From: Paraburkholderia sabiae
Lineage (GTDB): Bacteria; Pseudomonadota; Gammaproteobacteria; Burkholderiales; Burkholderiaceae
DNA length: 64,000 bases
Direction of reading: 5' to 3'
NCBI RefSeq assembly: GCF_030412785.1
Contig: NZ_CP125296.1
Span: 806,001 to 870,000 of the forward strand
Below the pieces are notes generated by a model that was given only the letters and a program-made list of their open reading frames with translations, had not been told where the DNA came from and did no database searches. Positions 53,978 to 62,617 of this stretch are shown piece by piece (the first letter of the stretch is position 1; the number at the start of each line of letters is the position of its first letter). A program made the position numbers and the translations under genes.

Positions 53978-55120
53978 ATGCGCATCGTGACGGATCAATT
54001 CGGCTCGGGCGTGCGCGCTGTCGGCACGTCGAGAAAGCCTGTCGTCGTCGCCGGGAAAACGCGGCCCGTGACGTTTGGCATCGTCCTGCTGCCGAATTTC
54101 ACGCTGACGGCGTTTTCCGGTTTCGTCGATCTGTTGCGCCTCGCAAGCGACGAAGGCGATTTCAGCAAGCCGGTGCGGTGCGCATGGACGGTTGTCGGCG
54201 AAACGCTGACGCCCGTCAGAGCGAGTTGCGGCATCCAGATCCAGCCGTGGCAAACCTTCGACGACGCCGGCTCATTCGATTACGTCGTCGTGATCGGCGG
54301 ACTGCTGCATTCCGGGCCTGGTGCGAGCGACGCGACGCTTCAATTCGTGCGCCGCGCCGCCGCTGGCTCGTCGACGCTGGTCGGCATTTGCACCGGCGTG
54401 TTCGCGCTTTCACGCGCGGGCGTGATGGACGGGCATCGCGTGTGTGTCAGCTGGTTTCACTACTGGGACTACCTCGCGCGCTTTCCCGATGCAGACGAGA
54501 CGCTGCTCGTCGCGGACCGTCTGTTCGTGATCGATCGACGGCGCATTTCGTGTTCGGGCGGGCGCGCATCGATCGATGTGGCCGCCGCGATTCTGCAGCG
54601 GCATGTCGATGCCGCGACCGTGCAAAAGGCGCTGCGCATTCTTCTCGTCGAAGATGCGCAGCGGGCGAGCGCGCCGCAACCGCATCCGCCCGGCACGAAA
54701 CCGGTGACGCATCCGCGCGTGAAGCGTGTGGTGCATCTGATGGAGCAGCACATCGGGCAGCCGTTGAGTCTCGATGAACTGGCCGCACGCGTCGACATGT
54801 CGGTGCGTCATTTGCAGCGCCTCTTCAAGACGCAAACGGGCGAGTCGCCGCTCGCGTACGCGAGACGCATGCGGCTGCGGACGGCCGCATGGCTGCTGAC
54901 GGATTCGGATCGTACCGTGGCGGAGATCGCGGCGATCTGCGGCTTCGCGGACGCCTCGCATATGGGGCGAGAATTTCGTAAGGAATTCGGCGTCGCACCC
55001 AATGCATATCGCGCGGATCGCCTTCGTGAATCCGTCGGGGTGGCAAGCGAATTGCCGCCGGGCTTCGCGAACTACGCAATGGGCGCGGCCCCTTTGCACG
55101 CCGGTTTCAGCAAGCCCTGA
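53978..55120 (+). CDS. GlxA-type AraC-family regulator (second)
   Basis: 380 residues starting 7 bp after the MHS transporter stop, hence same operon. DJ-1/PfpI-like sensor (about 32-215; VTFGIVLLPNFTLTAFSGFV, with LVGICTGVFALSRAG keeping Cys at the elbow) and AraC HTH (about 245-345; LSLDELAARVDMSVRHLQRLF and VAEIAAICGFADASHMGREFR). Unlike the regulator at 46308 it retains the elbow Cys. It may control its own operon through the repeats at 52496/52517, or both regulators may bind them. Confidence 0.88.
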   Translation: MRIVTDQFGSGVRAVGTSRKPVVVAGKTRPVTFGIVLLPNFTLTAFSGFVDLLRLASDEGDFSKPVRCAWTVVGETLTPVRASCGIQIQPWQTFDDAGSFDYVVVIGGLLHSGPGASDATLQFVRRAAAGSSTLVGICTGVFALSRAGVMDGHRVCVSWFHYWDYLARFPDADETLLVADRLFVIDRRRISCSGGRASIDVAAAILQRHVDAATVQKALRILLVEDAQRASAPQPHPPGTKPVTHPRVKRVVHLMEQHIGQPLSLDELAARVDMSVRHLQRLFKTQTGESPLAYARRMRLRTAAWLLTDSDRTVAEIAAICGFADASHMGREFRKEFGVAPNAYRADRLRESVGVASELPPGFANYAMGAAPLHAGFSKP

Positions 55121-55428
55121 CGCCCGCTTGCACCCGTACCCACACAGAGTCGCTATTAAGCCATCTGTTTTGTTTATGAGCCCAACACGCGAGCCGTGAG
55201 CCGATACGGCGCACGGCATTCGCACGGGATACCGTGGAATGCCTTCTACGCGGGCCTCCCGGTATCTTCATACCTCCCTCCGTTCTCTCCGGACCGTTGT
55301 CCGGACGCCGCCAAACCCACTCCACCCGGTATTTACCCTGACTTCCTGCAACGCTAAGCTGGGTTTGTACTTCGTATCCCATACAGACCGGCGATTGTTC
55401 GGTTCGATGCGACTACACAGGAGGAGAC
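55121..55428. other. 308-bp intergenic region before YagU-like gene
   Basis: No convincing gene. Contains an inverted repeat CCGGAC-CGTT-GTCCGG (55289-55304) and a CT-rich stretch. It probably carries a promoter for the membrane protein at 55429 and perhaps the gallate operon. Confidence 0.4.
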
Positions 55429-55971
55429 ATGGGCAGTCATTTTGCTACCAGCAGCAATGATTCGAGCCGGCACCTCGGCAATCCCGAAGCGGATCGTCAC
55501 AGTGTGAAGGACACGATCCGCGCAGGGCTGGCGGGCGGTCTGACGGGCGCGGTGTTGATCTGGGTTTACGAAGCGTTGGTCTGGGTCGGCGCGCAGCATC
55601 TGATGCCGCTCGCGGGCATTCCGCGCAACGCGACGGGTCTCGTGTTCGGCAAGAGCGTGCAGGATGCGCTCGGCGTTTGGGCCTATCTGCTCGGCACGGG
55701 TATCCATTTTGTGTTCGCGCTCAGCTGGGGTGTGCTGTTCGCCGCGATCTGGCCGTATTTCCGCCGGCGCGGTTACGAAGCGACGTTCATCGCGCTGTTC
55801 TACGCGATATTCGCGTGGATCGTGATGCACGTGCTGATCATGATTGCATCGAGCAATCACCCGAATTACTTCGATCCGAACGTGATCATCGGCGGCTTCA
55901 TGTCGCATTTCGTGTTCACCGTTCCGCTCGCGCTGGTCGTCAAGCGAATGCTCGACCCGCAGAAACGATAG
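55429..55971 (+). CDS. YagU-like (DUF1440) inner-membrane protein
   Basis: 180 residues. A hydrophilic N-terminus (30 residues) precedes four hydrophobic helices (AGLAGGLTGAVLIWVYEALV; AYLLGTGIHFVFALSWGVLF; YEATFIALFYAIFAWIVMHV; GGFMSHFVFTVPLALVVKR). The layout and motifs resemble the YagU/DUF1440 family, linked to acid resistance in E. coli, but function is unproven. GGAGGAG lies directly upstream of ATG 55429. It precedes the gallate dioxygenase gene by 58 bp; a link to gallate is not evident. Confidence 0.65.
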   Translation: MGSHFATSSNDSSRHLGNPEADRHSVKDTIRAGLAGGLTGAVLIWVYEALVWVGAQHLMPLAGIPRNATGLVFGKSVQDALGVWAYLLGTGIHFVFALSWGVLFAAIWPYFRRRGYEATFIALFYAIFAWIVMHVLIMIASSNHPNYFDPNVIIGGFMSHFVFTVPLALVVKRMLDPQKR

Positions 55972-56029
55972 ACAGACGGACGTATCGACGCCCGTTGGCA
56001 GGAAAGTACTAGCACCAAGGAGTTTTGGC

Positions 56030-57343
56030 ATGGCACGGATCATCGGAGGCATTGCGGCCTCACACACGCCCACCATCGGGTTTGCCTTCGACAAGAACAA
56101 GCGGGACGACCCCGTGTGGGCGCCCATCTTCGAGAACTTCGCGCCGCTCGCGGACTGGCTCGCGGAGAAGCGTCCCGATGTTCTGCTGCTGATCTACAAC
56201 GATCACGTGACGTCGTTCTTCTTCGACCATTACTCCGCGTTCGCACTCGGCGTCGGTCAGGAATGGAACGTGGCCGACGAAGGCGGCGGACCGCGCGATC
56301 TGCCGTCGATTCAAGGCCACCCCGAATTCGCCGCGCACGTCGGCAAGTCGCTGATGACGGACGAATTCGACATGTCGTTCTTTCAGAACAAGCCGCTCGA
56401 TCACGGCTGCTTCTCGCCGCTGTCGATGCTGTGTCCGCACAAGCCCGAATGGCCCGTGAAGCTCGTGCCGCTGCAAATGGGCGTGCTGCAATTGCCCGTG
56501 CCGAGCGCGCGCCGTTTCTACAAGCTCGGCCAGGCGCTGCGACGTGCAGTCGAGAGCTACCCGGAAGATCTCGACGTCGCGATCGTTGCGACGGGCGGTC
56601 TGTCGCATCAGGTGCACGGCGAGCGCTCGGGCTTCAACAACACGCCGTGGGATCACCGTTTTCTCGATCTGCTCGAACAGGATCCCGAACAGCTCGCAGG
56701 CATGACGCTCGCCGAGTATGCGGAACTCGGCGGCTACGAAGGCGCGGAAGTGATCATGTGGCTGACGATGCGCGGCGCGCTGCCCGCAAATGTGGTCTGC
56801 AAGCACCGCAGCTACTACCTGCCGTCGATGGCGGGCATCGCGACGGCGATCTACGAAGGTCAGGGCGCCGACACGCGGCCCGCTGTCGTCGAACGTCATC
56901 GCGAACGCATGGCCGTCGAACTGACGAACGTCGAGAAGCTGGAGGGCACGTATCCGTTCAGTATCGAAACGGCGGTGAAGGCGTATCGCATCAACGACTA
57001 TCTGCACCGGATGGTCGAGCCCGCGCATCGCGAAGCGTTCATCGCCGATCCCGAAGCGAGCTTCGAGGCAGCAGGTTTGAGCGAACAGGAGCGCGATCTC
57101 ATCCGCCGACGCGACTGGCGCGGCCTGCTTCACTACGGCGTGATCTTTTTCATGCTCGAAAAGCTCGGCGCGGTGACGGGCGTATCGAACCTGCACATCT
57201 ACGCAGCGATGCGCGGCCAGACGCTCGAAGAGTTTCAGAAGACCCGCAACGCGCCCGGCGCGCTCTATTCGGTAGCGGGAAAAACCGCTGCAAAAGCCGC
57301 GTGGGAAGACGCGGAAAAAGCCAAGGACATCAACAAGGGCTGA
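56030..57343 (+). CDS. galA: Gallate dioxygenase
   Basis: 437 residues. Extradiol ring-cleaving enzyme of the LigB/PCA-4,5-dioxygenase type II superfamily with the LigA-like domain fused at the C-terminus, as in P. putida GalA. Fe(II) ligands His12 (AASHTPTIG) and His59 (NDHVTSFFFDHYSAF); EVADEGGGPRDLP-like segment; FKxMRG-type C-terminal LHIYAAMRGQTLEEF. It opens gallate to 4-oxalomesaconate using O2. AAGGAG precedes ATG 56030. First catalytic gene of galA-transporter-ligJ-ligK. Confidence 0.94.
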   Translation: MARIIGGIAASHTPTIGFAFDKNKRDDPVWAPIFENFAPLADWLAEKRPDVLLLIYNDHVTSFFFDHYSAFALGVGQEWNVADEGGGPRDLPSIQGHPEFAAHVGKSLMTDEFDMSFFQNKPLDHGCFSPLSMLCPHKPEWPVKLVPLQMGVLQLPVPSARRFYKLGQALRRAVESYPEDLDVAIVATGGLSHQVHGERSGFNNTPWDHRFLDLLEQDPEQLAGMTLAEYAELGGYEGAEVIMWLTMRGALPANVVCKHRSYYLPSMAGIATAIYEGQGADTRPAVVERHRERMAVELTNVEKLEGTYPFSIETAVKAYRINDYLHRMVEPAHREAFIADPEASFEAAGLSEQERDLIRRRDWRGLLHYGVIFFMLEKLGAVTGVSNLHIYAAMRGQTLEEFQKTRNAPGALYSVAGKTAAKAAWEDAEKAKDINKG

Positions 57344-57437
57344 CGGCCCAATGCGTTGCCGTAACTGGCGCGACGTGCGGACAACATGAATCGCACGACA
57401 CGCCAGCCGACACGCGCCGCACTTAAGGAGACTACAG

Positions 57438-58787
57438 ATGCCGGCGAGCAAGACGATTGACATCAAGGCGTTCATCGACGAACGCCATATTTCGGCCTAT
57501 CAGTGGCTACTGGTGGCGCTGTGTTTCCTGGCCGTCACGGCGGACGGGATGGACGTGGCCATCATGGGCTTCGTCGCGCCTTCCATCATTCACGACTGGG
57601 GCATTTCGCGTCCGCAGTTCGGCCTCGTGATGAGCGCGGCGCCGATCGGCCTCGTGATCGGTGCGCTTGCTGCGGGTCCGGCATCGGACCGTTTCGGGCG
57701 CAAGTGGGTGCTGATCTCGTCGGTGTTTCTGTTCGGCGTGTTCACGATCATGACGGCGTTCACGCAGTCGCCCGTATCGATGGCCGTGCTGCGCATTCTG
57801 ACGGGCATCGGTCTGGGTGCGGCGATGCCGAACTCGACGACGCTGCTGTCGGAGTACTCGCCGCAACGCAAGCGCGCGCTGCTGATCACGATCATGTTCA
57901 CGGGCTTCAACCTGGGCTCGGCGCTGATCGGTTTCGCGGCGGGCTGGCTGATTCCCGAGCACGGCTGGCGCTCGGTGCTGATCTTCGGCGGTGCATTGCC
58001 GCTCGTGCTGATTCCGCTGCAAATCTGGCTGCTGCCTGAATCGGCGCGACTGCTCGCGGTGCGCGGTGCGCCCGCTGCACGCATCGGTGCCGTGCTCGGC
58101 CGCGTGACGGGCGAGAAGTTTGCCGGCGATGAGAAGTTCATCTCGACGGAACCGCCGCTGCCGACGCGCAAGCCGATCGGCGTGCTGTTCTCGCATGGCT
58201 ACGGTGCAACGACGCTCGCGCTGTGGGTCACGTACTTCATGGGCCTGCTCGTGATCTACCTGCTGACGGGCTGGCTGCCGACGCTGATCAAGGACGCAGG
58301 TCTGTCGGTGACGGCAGCGGCGAACGTGACGGCGATGTTCCAGATCGGCGGCACGATCGGTGCGGTGCTGGTCGGCTGGATCATGGACAAGACGCGTCCG
58401 GCGCATGTGATCAGCGTGGCTTACGTTGGCGGTGCGGTGTTCGTGCTCGCGCTGGGTTGGATGGGTGCGCTGTCGTCGTCGCTGGCGCTGCTGGTGTTCG
58501 CTGCGGGCTTCTGCATGAGCGGCGCGCAGACGGGCCTCAACGCGTATGCGCCGGGCCGTTATCCGACGGTGGCGCGTGCGACGGGCGTCAGCTGGATGCT
58601 CGGCATGGGCCGCTTCGGCAGCATCTTCGGGTCGGCGGTTGGCGGCGCGTTGCTCGGACTCGGTTGGCAATTCGGCGCGATCCTCGCGATGCTGGCCGTG
58701 CCGGCGACGCTCGCGGCGATCGCTGTCCAGGTCACGCAGCGCAAACAGGTTGACGGGCCGGCAGTGTCTGCGAACGCAGCGCACTAG
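57438..58787 (+). CDS. Aromatic acid:H+ symporter (AAHS family), probable gallate transporter
   Basis: 449 residues, 12 helices. AAHS signatures: LCFLAVTADGMDVAIMGFVAPSI (Asp in helix 1) and AAGPASDRFGRKWVLI between helices 2 and 3; the helix-4 Arg in LRILTGIGLGAAMPNSTTL. Relatives include PcaK, BenK and GalT. Between gallate dioxygenase and the LigJ gene, gallate is the likely cargo. AAGGAG precedes ATG 57438. Confidence 0.9.
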   Translation: MPASKTIDIKAFIDERHISAYQWLLVALCFLAVTADGMDVAIMGFVAPSIIHDWGISRPQFGLVMSAAPIGLVIGALAAGPASDRFGRKWVLISSVFLFGVFTIMTAFTQSPVSMAVLRILTGIGLGAAMPNSTTLLSEYSPQRKRALLITIMFTGFNLGSALIGFAAGWLIPEHGWRSVLIFGGALPLVLIPLQIWLLPESARLLAVRGAPAARIGAVLGRVTGEKFAGDEKFISTEPPLPTRKPIGVLFSHGYGATTLALWVTYFMGLLVIYLLTGWLPTLIKDAGLSVTAAANVTAMFQIGGTIGAVLVGWIMDKTRPAHVISVAYVGGAVFVLALGWMGALSSSLALLVFAAGFCMSGAQTGLNAYAPGRYPTVARATGVSWMLGMGRFGSIFGSAVGGALLGLGWQFGAILAMLAVPATLAAIAVQVTQRKQVDGPAVSANAAH

Positions 58788-58848
58788 GCTCGACGGTTGA
58801 AGGGCGCATGCCGCAATCGGGCGGCATGCACCTGAATCAGGGCATCAG

Positions 58849-58881
58849 GCAAGCATCAAGCAGGCATCAAGCAGGCATCAA
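58849..58881. repeat. 11-bp tandem repeat upstream of the LigJ gene
   Basis: GCAAGCATCAA (58849-58859) is followed by two exact GCAGGCATCAA copies (58860-58870, 58871-58881); a decayed copy precedes at 58838. The array ends 16 bp before the ATG at 58898, so copy-number change would alter the spacing in the 5' leader of the gene. Confidence 0.8.
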
Positions 58882-58897
58882 GCGATTGGGAACAACG

Positions 58898-59923
58898 ATG
58901 ATCATCGACATTCACGGCCACTACACGACCGCGCCAAAAGCGCTGGAAGCGTGGCGCAACCGCCAGATTGCTGGCATCAATAATCCGTCGGACATGCCGA
59001 AGGCATCCGAACTGCACATCACCGACGACGAACTGCGCGAATCGATCGAGCAGAACCAGTTGCGTCTGATGCGCGAGCGCGGTCTCGATCTGACCGTGTT
59101 CAGCCCGCGCGCGAGCTTCATGGCGCATCACATCGGCGACTTCGAGGTGTCGAGCACGTGGGCCGCGATCTGCAATGAGCTGTGCTATCGCGTGAGCCAG
59201 CTGTTTCCCGAGCATTTCATTCCCGCCGCGATGCTGCCGCAAAGCCCCGGCGTGGACGTTGCCACCTGCATTCCCGAACTCGTGAAGTGCGTCGAGCAGT
59301 ACGGCAATGTCGCGATCAATCTGAATCCCGATCCGTCGGGCGGTCACTGGACGAGCCCACCGCTCTCCGACCGCTACTGGTACCCGATCTACGAAAAGAT
59401 GGTCGAGTACGACATTCCCGCGATGGTTCATGTGAGCACAAGCTGCAACGCCTGCTTCCACACGACGGGCGCGCACTACCTGAACGCGGATACGACTGCG
59501 TTCATGCAATGCCTGACGTCGGACCTGTTCCGCGATTTCCCGACGCTGCGCTTCGTGATTCCGCACGGCGGCGGCGCGGTGCCGTATCACTGGGGACGTT
59601 TCCGCGGACTCGCGCAGGAAATGAAGAAGCCGCCGTTGCAGGAGCATCTGCTCAACAACATCTTCTTCGATACCTGCGTGTATCACCAGCCGGGCATCGA
59701 TCTGCTGACCAACGTGATTCCCGTCGACAACATCCTGTTCGCGAGCGAGATGATCGGCGCGGTGCGCGGCATCGATCCGCAGACGGGCCATTACTTCGAC
59801 GATACGAAGCGCTACGTCGAAGCCGCCGATATGAATCCCGAACAGCGCTACAAGATCTACGAAGGCAACGCACGGCGCGTGTATCCGCGTCTCGATGCCG
59901 CGCTCAAAGCTCAAGGAAAGTGA
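58898..59923 (+). CDS. ligJ: 4-oxalomesaconate hydratase, LigJ type
   Basis: 341 residues, same as Sphingobium LigJ. Amidohydrolase superfamily (COG2159 group) zinc enzyme: HGH at the N-terminus (MIIDIHGHY), [46 protein letters not shown] and [20 protein letters not shown]. It hydrates oxalomesaconate to 4-carboxy-4-hydroxy-2-oxoadipate. The window uses this family and not the GalB deacetylase-like hydratase of P. putida. No strong ribosome-binding site is seen before ATG 58898; a GGGAAC is nearby. Its stop is 2 nt before the aldolase start. Confidence 0.93.
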   Translation: MIIDIHGHYTTAPKALEAWRNRQIAGINNPSDMPKASELHITDDELRESIEQNQLRLMRERGLDLTVFSPRASFMAHHIGDFEVSSTWAAICNELCYRVSQLFPEHFIPAAMLPQSPGVDVATCIPELVKCVEQYGNVAINLNPDPSGGHWTSPPLSDRYWYPIYEKMVEYDIPAMVHVSTSCNACFHTTGAHYLNADTTAFMQCLTSDLFRDFPTLRFVIPHGGGAVPYHWGRFRGLAQEMKKPPLQEHLLNNIFFDTCVYHQPGIDLLTNVIPVDNILFASEMIGAVRGIDPQTGHYFDDTKRYVEAADMNPEQRYKIYEGNARRVYPRLDAALKAQGK

Positions 59924-59925
59924 AC

Positions 59926-60609
59926 ATGTACGAACTCGGAGTGGTGTATCGCAACATCAAACGCGCGGACGGCGACGTCGCGGCGAAACTCGGCGCGCTC
60001 GGCAGCGCGACGGTGCATGAGGCAATGGGACGCGTCGGTCTGCTGAAGCCGTACATGCGGCCGATCTATTCGGGCGCGCAGGTCGGCGGCACGGCCGTCA
60101 CGGTGCTGCTGCAACCGGGCGACAACTGGATGCTGCACGTCGCCGCCGAACAGATCCAGCCGGGCGATGTCGTCGTCGCAGCCTGCACGACGGACAACAC
60201 GGACGGCTTCTTCGGCGACCTGCTCGCGACGAGCTTCAAGGCGCGCGGCGCGCGTGCGCTGATCATCGACGGCGGCGTGCGCGACGTGCGCGTGCTCACC
60301 GACATGCAGTTTCCCGTGTGGAGCAAGGCGATTTCGTCGAAGGGCACCGTGAAGGCGACGCTCGGCTCCGTGAACATTCCTGTGGTGTGCGCGGGCGGAC
60401 TGGTGCATCCGGGCGATGTCGTCGTCGCGGATGACGATGGCGTGGTTGCAGTACCCGAGGCACTGGCGGCACAGGTGCTGGAAAAGGCTGTGGCGCGCGA
60501 GTCGTTTGAAGAAGAGAAGCGCGCGAAGCTGGCGTCGGGCGTGCTCGGCCTCGACATGTACAACATGCGCGGTCCGCTCGAAAAAGCGGGACTGCGCTAT
60601 ATCGACTGA
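59926..60609 (+). CDS. ligK: 4-carboxy-4-hydroxy-2-oxoadipate aldolase
   Basis: 227 residues, RraA/HMG-CHA aldolase fold. [34 protein letters not shown], and the catalytic metal/Arg region IIDGGVRDV. It splits the hydratase product into pyruvate and oxaloacetate, completing gallate breakdown. Also known as GalC/PmdF-type aldolase. AAGGAAAG precedes ATG 59926. Tightly coupled to ligJ. Confidence 0.93.
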   Translation: MYELGVVYRNIKRADGDVAAKLGALGSATVHEAMGRVGLLKPYMRPIYSGAQVGGTAVTVLLQPGDNWMLHVAAEQIQPGDVVVAACTTDNTDGFFGDLLATSFKARGARALIIDGGVRDVRVLTDMQFPVWSKAISSKGTVKATLGSVNIPVVCAGGLVHPGDVVVADDDGVVAVPEALAAQVLEKAVARESFEEEKRAKLASGVLGLDMYNMRGPLEKAGLRYID

Positions 60610-60619
60610 GGCGCGGGTG

Positions 60620-61327
60620 ATGATCAACGCGCCGGGCTCGACGCCGTTGAAAGTCGTTTCGTCGATGGCGACGCGTCAGTTGCTAGCCGATCTCGTCGAA
60701 GCGTATCGGCGCGCGACGGGTGAGCAGGTCGAGGTCGAGTCGATGGGCGGCGTGGAGGCCGCGCGGCGCGTGCTCGAAGGCGAGCCATACGACGTCGTCG
60801 TGCTGGCCTCCGATGCCATCGAGCGTCTCGCCGCCGCCGGGCGCGTCGATCCGCATAGCCGCGTGGATCTCGTGCGCTCGGGGATTGCTGTCGCAGTCAA
60901 GGCGGGCGCGGCGTTGCCTGCTATCGGCAGCGGGGCGGCCGTGCGCCGTGCCGTGACGAATGCGCGCGCCGTCGGTTATTCGACCGGGCCGAGCGGCACG
61001 TACTTGCTGAAGCTGTTCGAAGGCTGGGGAATCGGCGCGGATTCTTCGATGCCGCGCATCGTCCAGGCGCCGCCCGGTGTGCCCGTCGGTTCGCTCGTCG
61101 CGAGTGGCGAAGTCGATATCGGTTTTCAGCAGCTCAGCGAGTTGATGCATGTCGATGGCATTAGCGTGGTCGGTCTGCTGCCGCCCGATATTCAATCGAC
61201 GACGATTTTCTCGGCTGCCATCTGCGGCACGACGCAGCGACGGGACGACGCTCGGGCGCTGATCGCGTTTCTCGCGTCGCCCGCTGCGCACGATGCGAAG
61301 CTCGGGTATGGGATGGAGCCGGCTTGA
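60620..61327 (+). CDS. ModA-like substrate-binding-fold protein without signal peptide
   Basis: 235 residues. The sequence follows the periplasmic molybdate/sulfate-binding fold: KVVSSMATRQLLADLVEAY, YDVVVLASDAIERLAAAGRV, VGYSTGPSGTYLLKLFEGWGI, and GFQQLSELMHVDGI. No signal peptide is present, so it is probably cytoplasmic, and no ABC transporter genes accompany it. It begins 10 nt after the ligK stop, hence in the gallate operon. No GalD/LigU-type tautomerase is seen in the window; this protein could be a ligand sensor or a non-homologous isomerase (inference). Confidence 0.8.
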   Translation: MINAPGSTPLKVVSSMATRQLLADLVEAYRRATGEQVEVESMGGVEAARRVLEGEPYDVVVLASDAIERLAAAGRVDPHSRVDLVRSGIAVAVKAGAALPAIGSGAAVRRAVTNARAVGYSTGPSGTYLLKLFEGWGIGADSSMPRIVQAPPGVPVGSLVASGEVDIGFQQLSELMHVDGISVVGLLPPDIQSTTIFSAAICGTTQRRDDARALIAFLASPAAHDAKLGYGMEPA

Positions 61328-61512
61328 GGCCAGTTGCAGCTCAAAAGTTGCGAGCCCTCCTGCAAATTCGTCTGATTCAATGAACTGAAGGTACTAGCCG
61401 TGTCGTCGAGTCCGTAAATCCGGCACATCGTTTCACCCTGCGGGCACACGCGTTGCATCCGTCTCCCATACCGCGGCCTGGAGGCCGCTCCGCCTTCGTT
61501 CAGGGAGACATC

Positions 61513-62595
61513 ATGAGACAGACCGTCATGGGGGTGTACGACAGCCACGCCGATGCGCGTGCGGCCCAGCAGTCGCTTAACGCGGCGGGTGTCGCCCAGG
61601 CCGATATCGCCATTTACTCGCTGTCCGTCGAAGCGCCCGTCGAAAAGGGCCCGCGGGTCTACGCGCCGGGCGGCGCCGCCGTCGGCCAGCATACGCCCGT
61701 GTTCGACCGGCTCGAGCAGCTGTTTGCGCGCCTTTTCAAAAGCGGCGAGTACCCGCCGGAAGCCGAGGATTACCGCGAATTCGTACGCCGCGGCGGAACG
61801 ATTCTCAGCGCCGATGTTTCCGAAATGCAGGTCGATATGGCGCGCGATGTCATGCGCCGCGCCGGCGCGGCCGATATCGAGGAACGGACCGCCGCGTGGC
61901 GAAACGGATCCGGTATTTCCGCGGATCGGGCAGGTTCGACGTCACAGCAGGTACCGTTGATGGTCGACGAATACGAGGTGGATGCCGACGACACATCGAT
62001 GCCGGGCGACGCAATGGAACCCGTCCCTGTCGACGATAGCGCGCAAAAGCAAACCGCTTTTACGGCATCTCAGCCCAACATGGTCAGCGGGATGCAGCAG
62101 GTCACGACGCGCACGGAAGGAACGGGCTACGGCTCGTCCGCAGGGCAGCGGCAGCAGCAATCGATGTCGGCCGTACCCGACGTCGGAATCGCACGTTCGA
62201 CGGCAGGCGTGACTGACGACATGAAGTCCCGCAACGCCCGCCCGTCCGACAGCAACGAAGCCCGCGAAGCCATTGCAGCAGCAGAACCGACACCGCGTAC
62301 CGGCCTCGTCGGCGATCCGATCATGGGCACGCCGCTGGAAGAATTTCCCTACGACGATGAATTTCGCAAGGACTACGACGCCCGCTATGCGAACACGGGT
62401 TCTTCGTACGACGAGTACCGCCGCGCGTACACACATGGAACCACGCTCGGACAGGACGAGCGGTATCGCGAACAGGACTGGCAATCAGTGGAGCAGAGTG
62501 CGCGCGAAAATTGGGAGTCGCGCTATCCGGAGAGCGGATGGGAACGGTTCAAGGCTGCCGTGCGGCACGGCTGGGAGCGCGTGAGGAGCCTCTGA
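61513..62595 (+). CDS. General stress protein 17M-like N-terminal domain with long acidic tail
   Basis: 360 residues. The N-terminal 110 residues contain a ferredoxin-like fold domain of the GsiB/17M (YflT) type (TVMGVYDSHADARAAQQSL ... GGTILSADVSEMQVDMARDV). The remainder is Gln/Ser/Thr-rich and acidic with a C-terminal segment rich in Tyr, Arg and Glu (DYDARYANTGSSYDEYRRAY, RYPESGWERFKAAVRHGWE). Probably a cytoplasmic or envelope stress protein. ATG 61513 has GGGAG 6 nt upstream. Monocistronic; kup follows after 22 bp. Confidence 0.7.
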   Translation: MRQTVMGVYDSHADARAAQQSLNAAGVAQADIAIYSLSVEAPVEKGPRVYAPGGAAVGQHTPVFDRLEQLFARLFKSGEYPPEAEDYREFVRRGGTILSADVSEMQVDMARDVMRRAGAADIEERTAAWRNGSGISADRAGSTSQQVPLMVDEYEVDADDTSMPGDAMEPVPVDDSAQKQTAFTASQPNMVSGMQQVTTRTEGTGYGSSAGQRQQQSMSAVPDVGIARSTAGVTDDMKSRNARPSDSNEAREAIAAAEPTPRTGLVGDPIMGTPLEEFPYDDEFRKDYDARYANTGSSYDEYRRAYTHGTTLGQDERYREQDWQSVEQSARENWESRYPESGWERFKAAVRHGWERVRSL

Positions 62596-62617
62596 CGCGA
62601 CGGGCCCGCCTTTGCCG

